Assembly: GCF_001707885.1 (NCBI RefSeq)
Contig: NZ_MASS01000001.1
Span: 1-64,000, forward strand
Direction: 5' to 3'
From: Desulfosporosinus cupriresistens
Lineage (GTDB): Bacteria > Bacillota > Desulfitobacteriia > Desulfitobacteriales > Desulfitobacteriaceae
DNA: 64,000 nt
Within the stretch, counting starts at the first letter, position 1, and every line of letters begins with the position of its first letter. Shown piece by piece: positions 63,539 to 64,000 of the stretch. The position numbers and the translations under genes were made by a program. Below the pieces are notes generated by a model. It was not told the DNA's origin. It did not search any database and worked only from the letters and a program-made list of their open reading frames with translations.

Positions 63539-64000
63539 CACCTCCCTCTTTATAAGGAAGAATTTTCTTATATTCGTCGCCGTAGTTCCATACGATTTCA
63601 ATGCTATTGTAATCAGATACCCAAATGCACTGGATCAGCTCCAATGCCATTTCTCTAGTAATAGACGTTTTGTCCTTGTATTTTTGAAACGCTTGAATCC
63701 ACTCGTTTTGAGGGGTCAGGGTTTTTTCATATTTCATGCCTTCCCGTTCCAACGCATCAAGCTCTGTCTGCAGACGTTTGATATCCTCATCGTAGCTTTT
63801 TTTAGAATACAAATATTCATCCTCCGACAGCAGATTATCTGTGTAGGATTCAAACAGCGAACCTTTCAGGAAGGTGATGCGTTTCAACTTTCGACGTATG
63901 ACGCTGTTTTTTTCTTCAACTTCTTTTTGCGACGTTTGAAAATCCTCCTGCCGGTTGAGCCTTTCCAGCATCCTTGCCATATCCACCGATAGGTCGATCT
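63525..64000 (-). CDS. Large serine recombinase, C-terminal part (continues beyond the window)
   Basis: The frame is open to the end of the window and ends at 63525, so only the last 158 residues are visible. They form the coiled coil with LLSEDEYLYSKKSYDEDI, and the closing SIEIVWNYGDEYK segment that is also seen near the end of the following recombinase (AIEIVWNFKDYN). It overlaps the next recombinase by 14 bases, so the two are one transcription unit. Confidence 0.85.
   Translation of the reverse strand, partial: IDLSVDMARMLERLNRQEDFQTSQKEVEEKNSVIRRKLKRITFLKGSLFESYTDNLLSEDEYLYSKKSYDEDIKRLQTELDALEREGMKYEKTLTPQNEWIQAFQKYKDKTSITREMALELIQCIWVSDYNSIEIVWNYGDEYKKILPYKEGGVCNG

Overview
The window reads as a low-to-moderate GC, endospore-forming Firmicute of the Desulfosporosinus/Desulfitobacterium type (Peptococcaceae). 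This is inferred from the left-hand gene set (SpoVK-like AAA ATPase, HflX, PLP-dependent methionine gamma-lyase family protein, signal peptidase I, D-Ala-D-Ala ligase, LexA, M23 and S11 cell-wall peptidases, HPr kinase), from frequent TTG/GTG starts behind strong GGAGG sites, and from Clostridia-type mobile elements. No rRNA, tRNA or CRISPR array was seen.

Layout. 1-12.1 kb is ordinary chromosome, mostly on the + strand, with clear intrinsic terminators after the signal peptidase, after ddl/lexA, and at 9.1 kb. A LexA-like operator lies between lexA and the divergent M23 peptidase gene. 12.1-13.6 kb is decayed or empty sequence holding a frameshifted membrane-protein gene and a perfect 21-bp inverted repeat. 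13.6-53.2 kb is an accessory island. It contains a YolD/Y-family polymerase pair, a group II intron with its maturase, a HerA ATPase + OLD-type ATPase/TOPRIM pair, debris, a class M sirtuin with the tail of a lost macrodomain gene, two aldo/keto reductases with a divergent LysR regulator, recombinase debris, an HTH/pRiA4b-ORF3-like protein, an XRE-ImmA-PIN operon, a Fic gene, a complete IS21 element, an Mrr-like nuclease/STAND NTPase, Gabija (GajB, GajA), a complete Wadjet operon (JetABCD), a DinD homologue, a second Fic gene and an HTH protein of unknown role. 53.2-54.5 kb is a broken Rad50-like gene. 54.8-60.8 kb is more chromosome-like: a K+ channel, a KhtTU-type K+/H+ antiporter, a UPF0182 membrane protein and YnfA. 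60.9-64 kb is a nest of serine recombinases (one decayed, one small with the catalytic serine missing, one intact, one running off the window).

How the genes fit together. The island is best read as a defence island assembled by mobile elements. Gabija and Wadjet are recognised systems. The HerA+OLD pair and the Mrr-STAND gene directly behind GajB are the strongest candidates for less-described defence activity. The XRE-ImmA-PIN operon has its own sigma-A promoter and a symmetric operator-like site, so it looks like an autoregulated toxin or stress module. A 34-bp sequence occurs exactly twice and a third time with one mismatch; two copies lie upstream of the paralogous Fic genes and one lies in recombinase debris, which marks past rearrangement. 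All functional statements rest on motif and family recognition by eye; no database search was possible.
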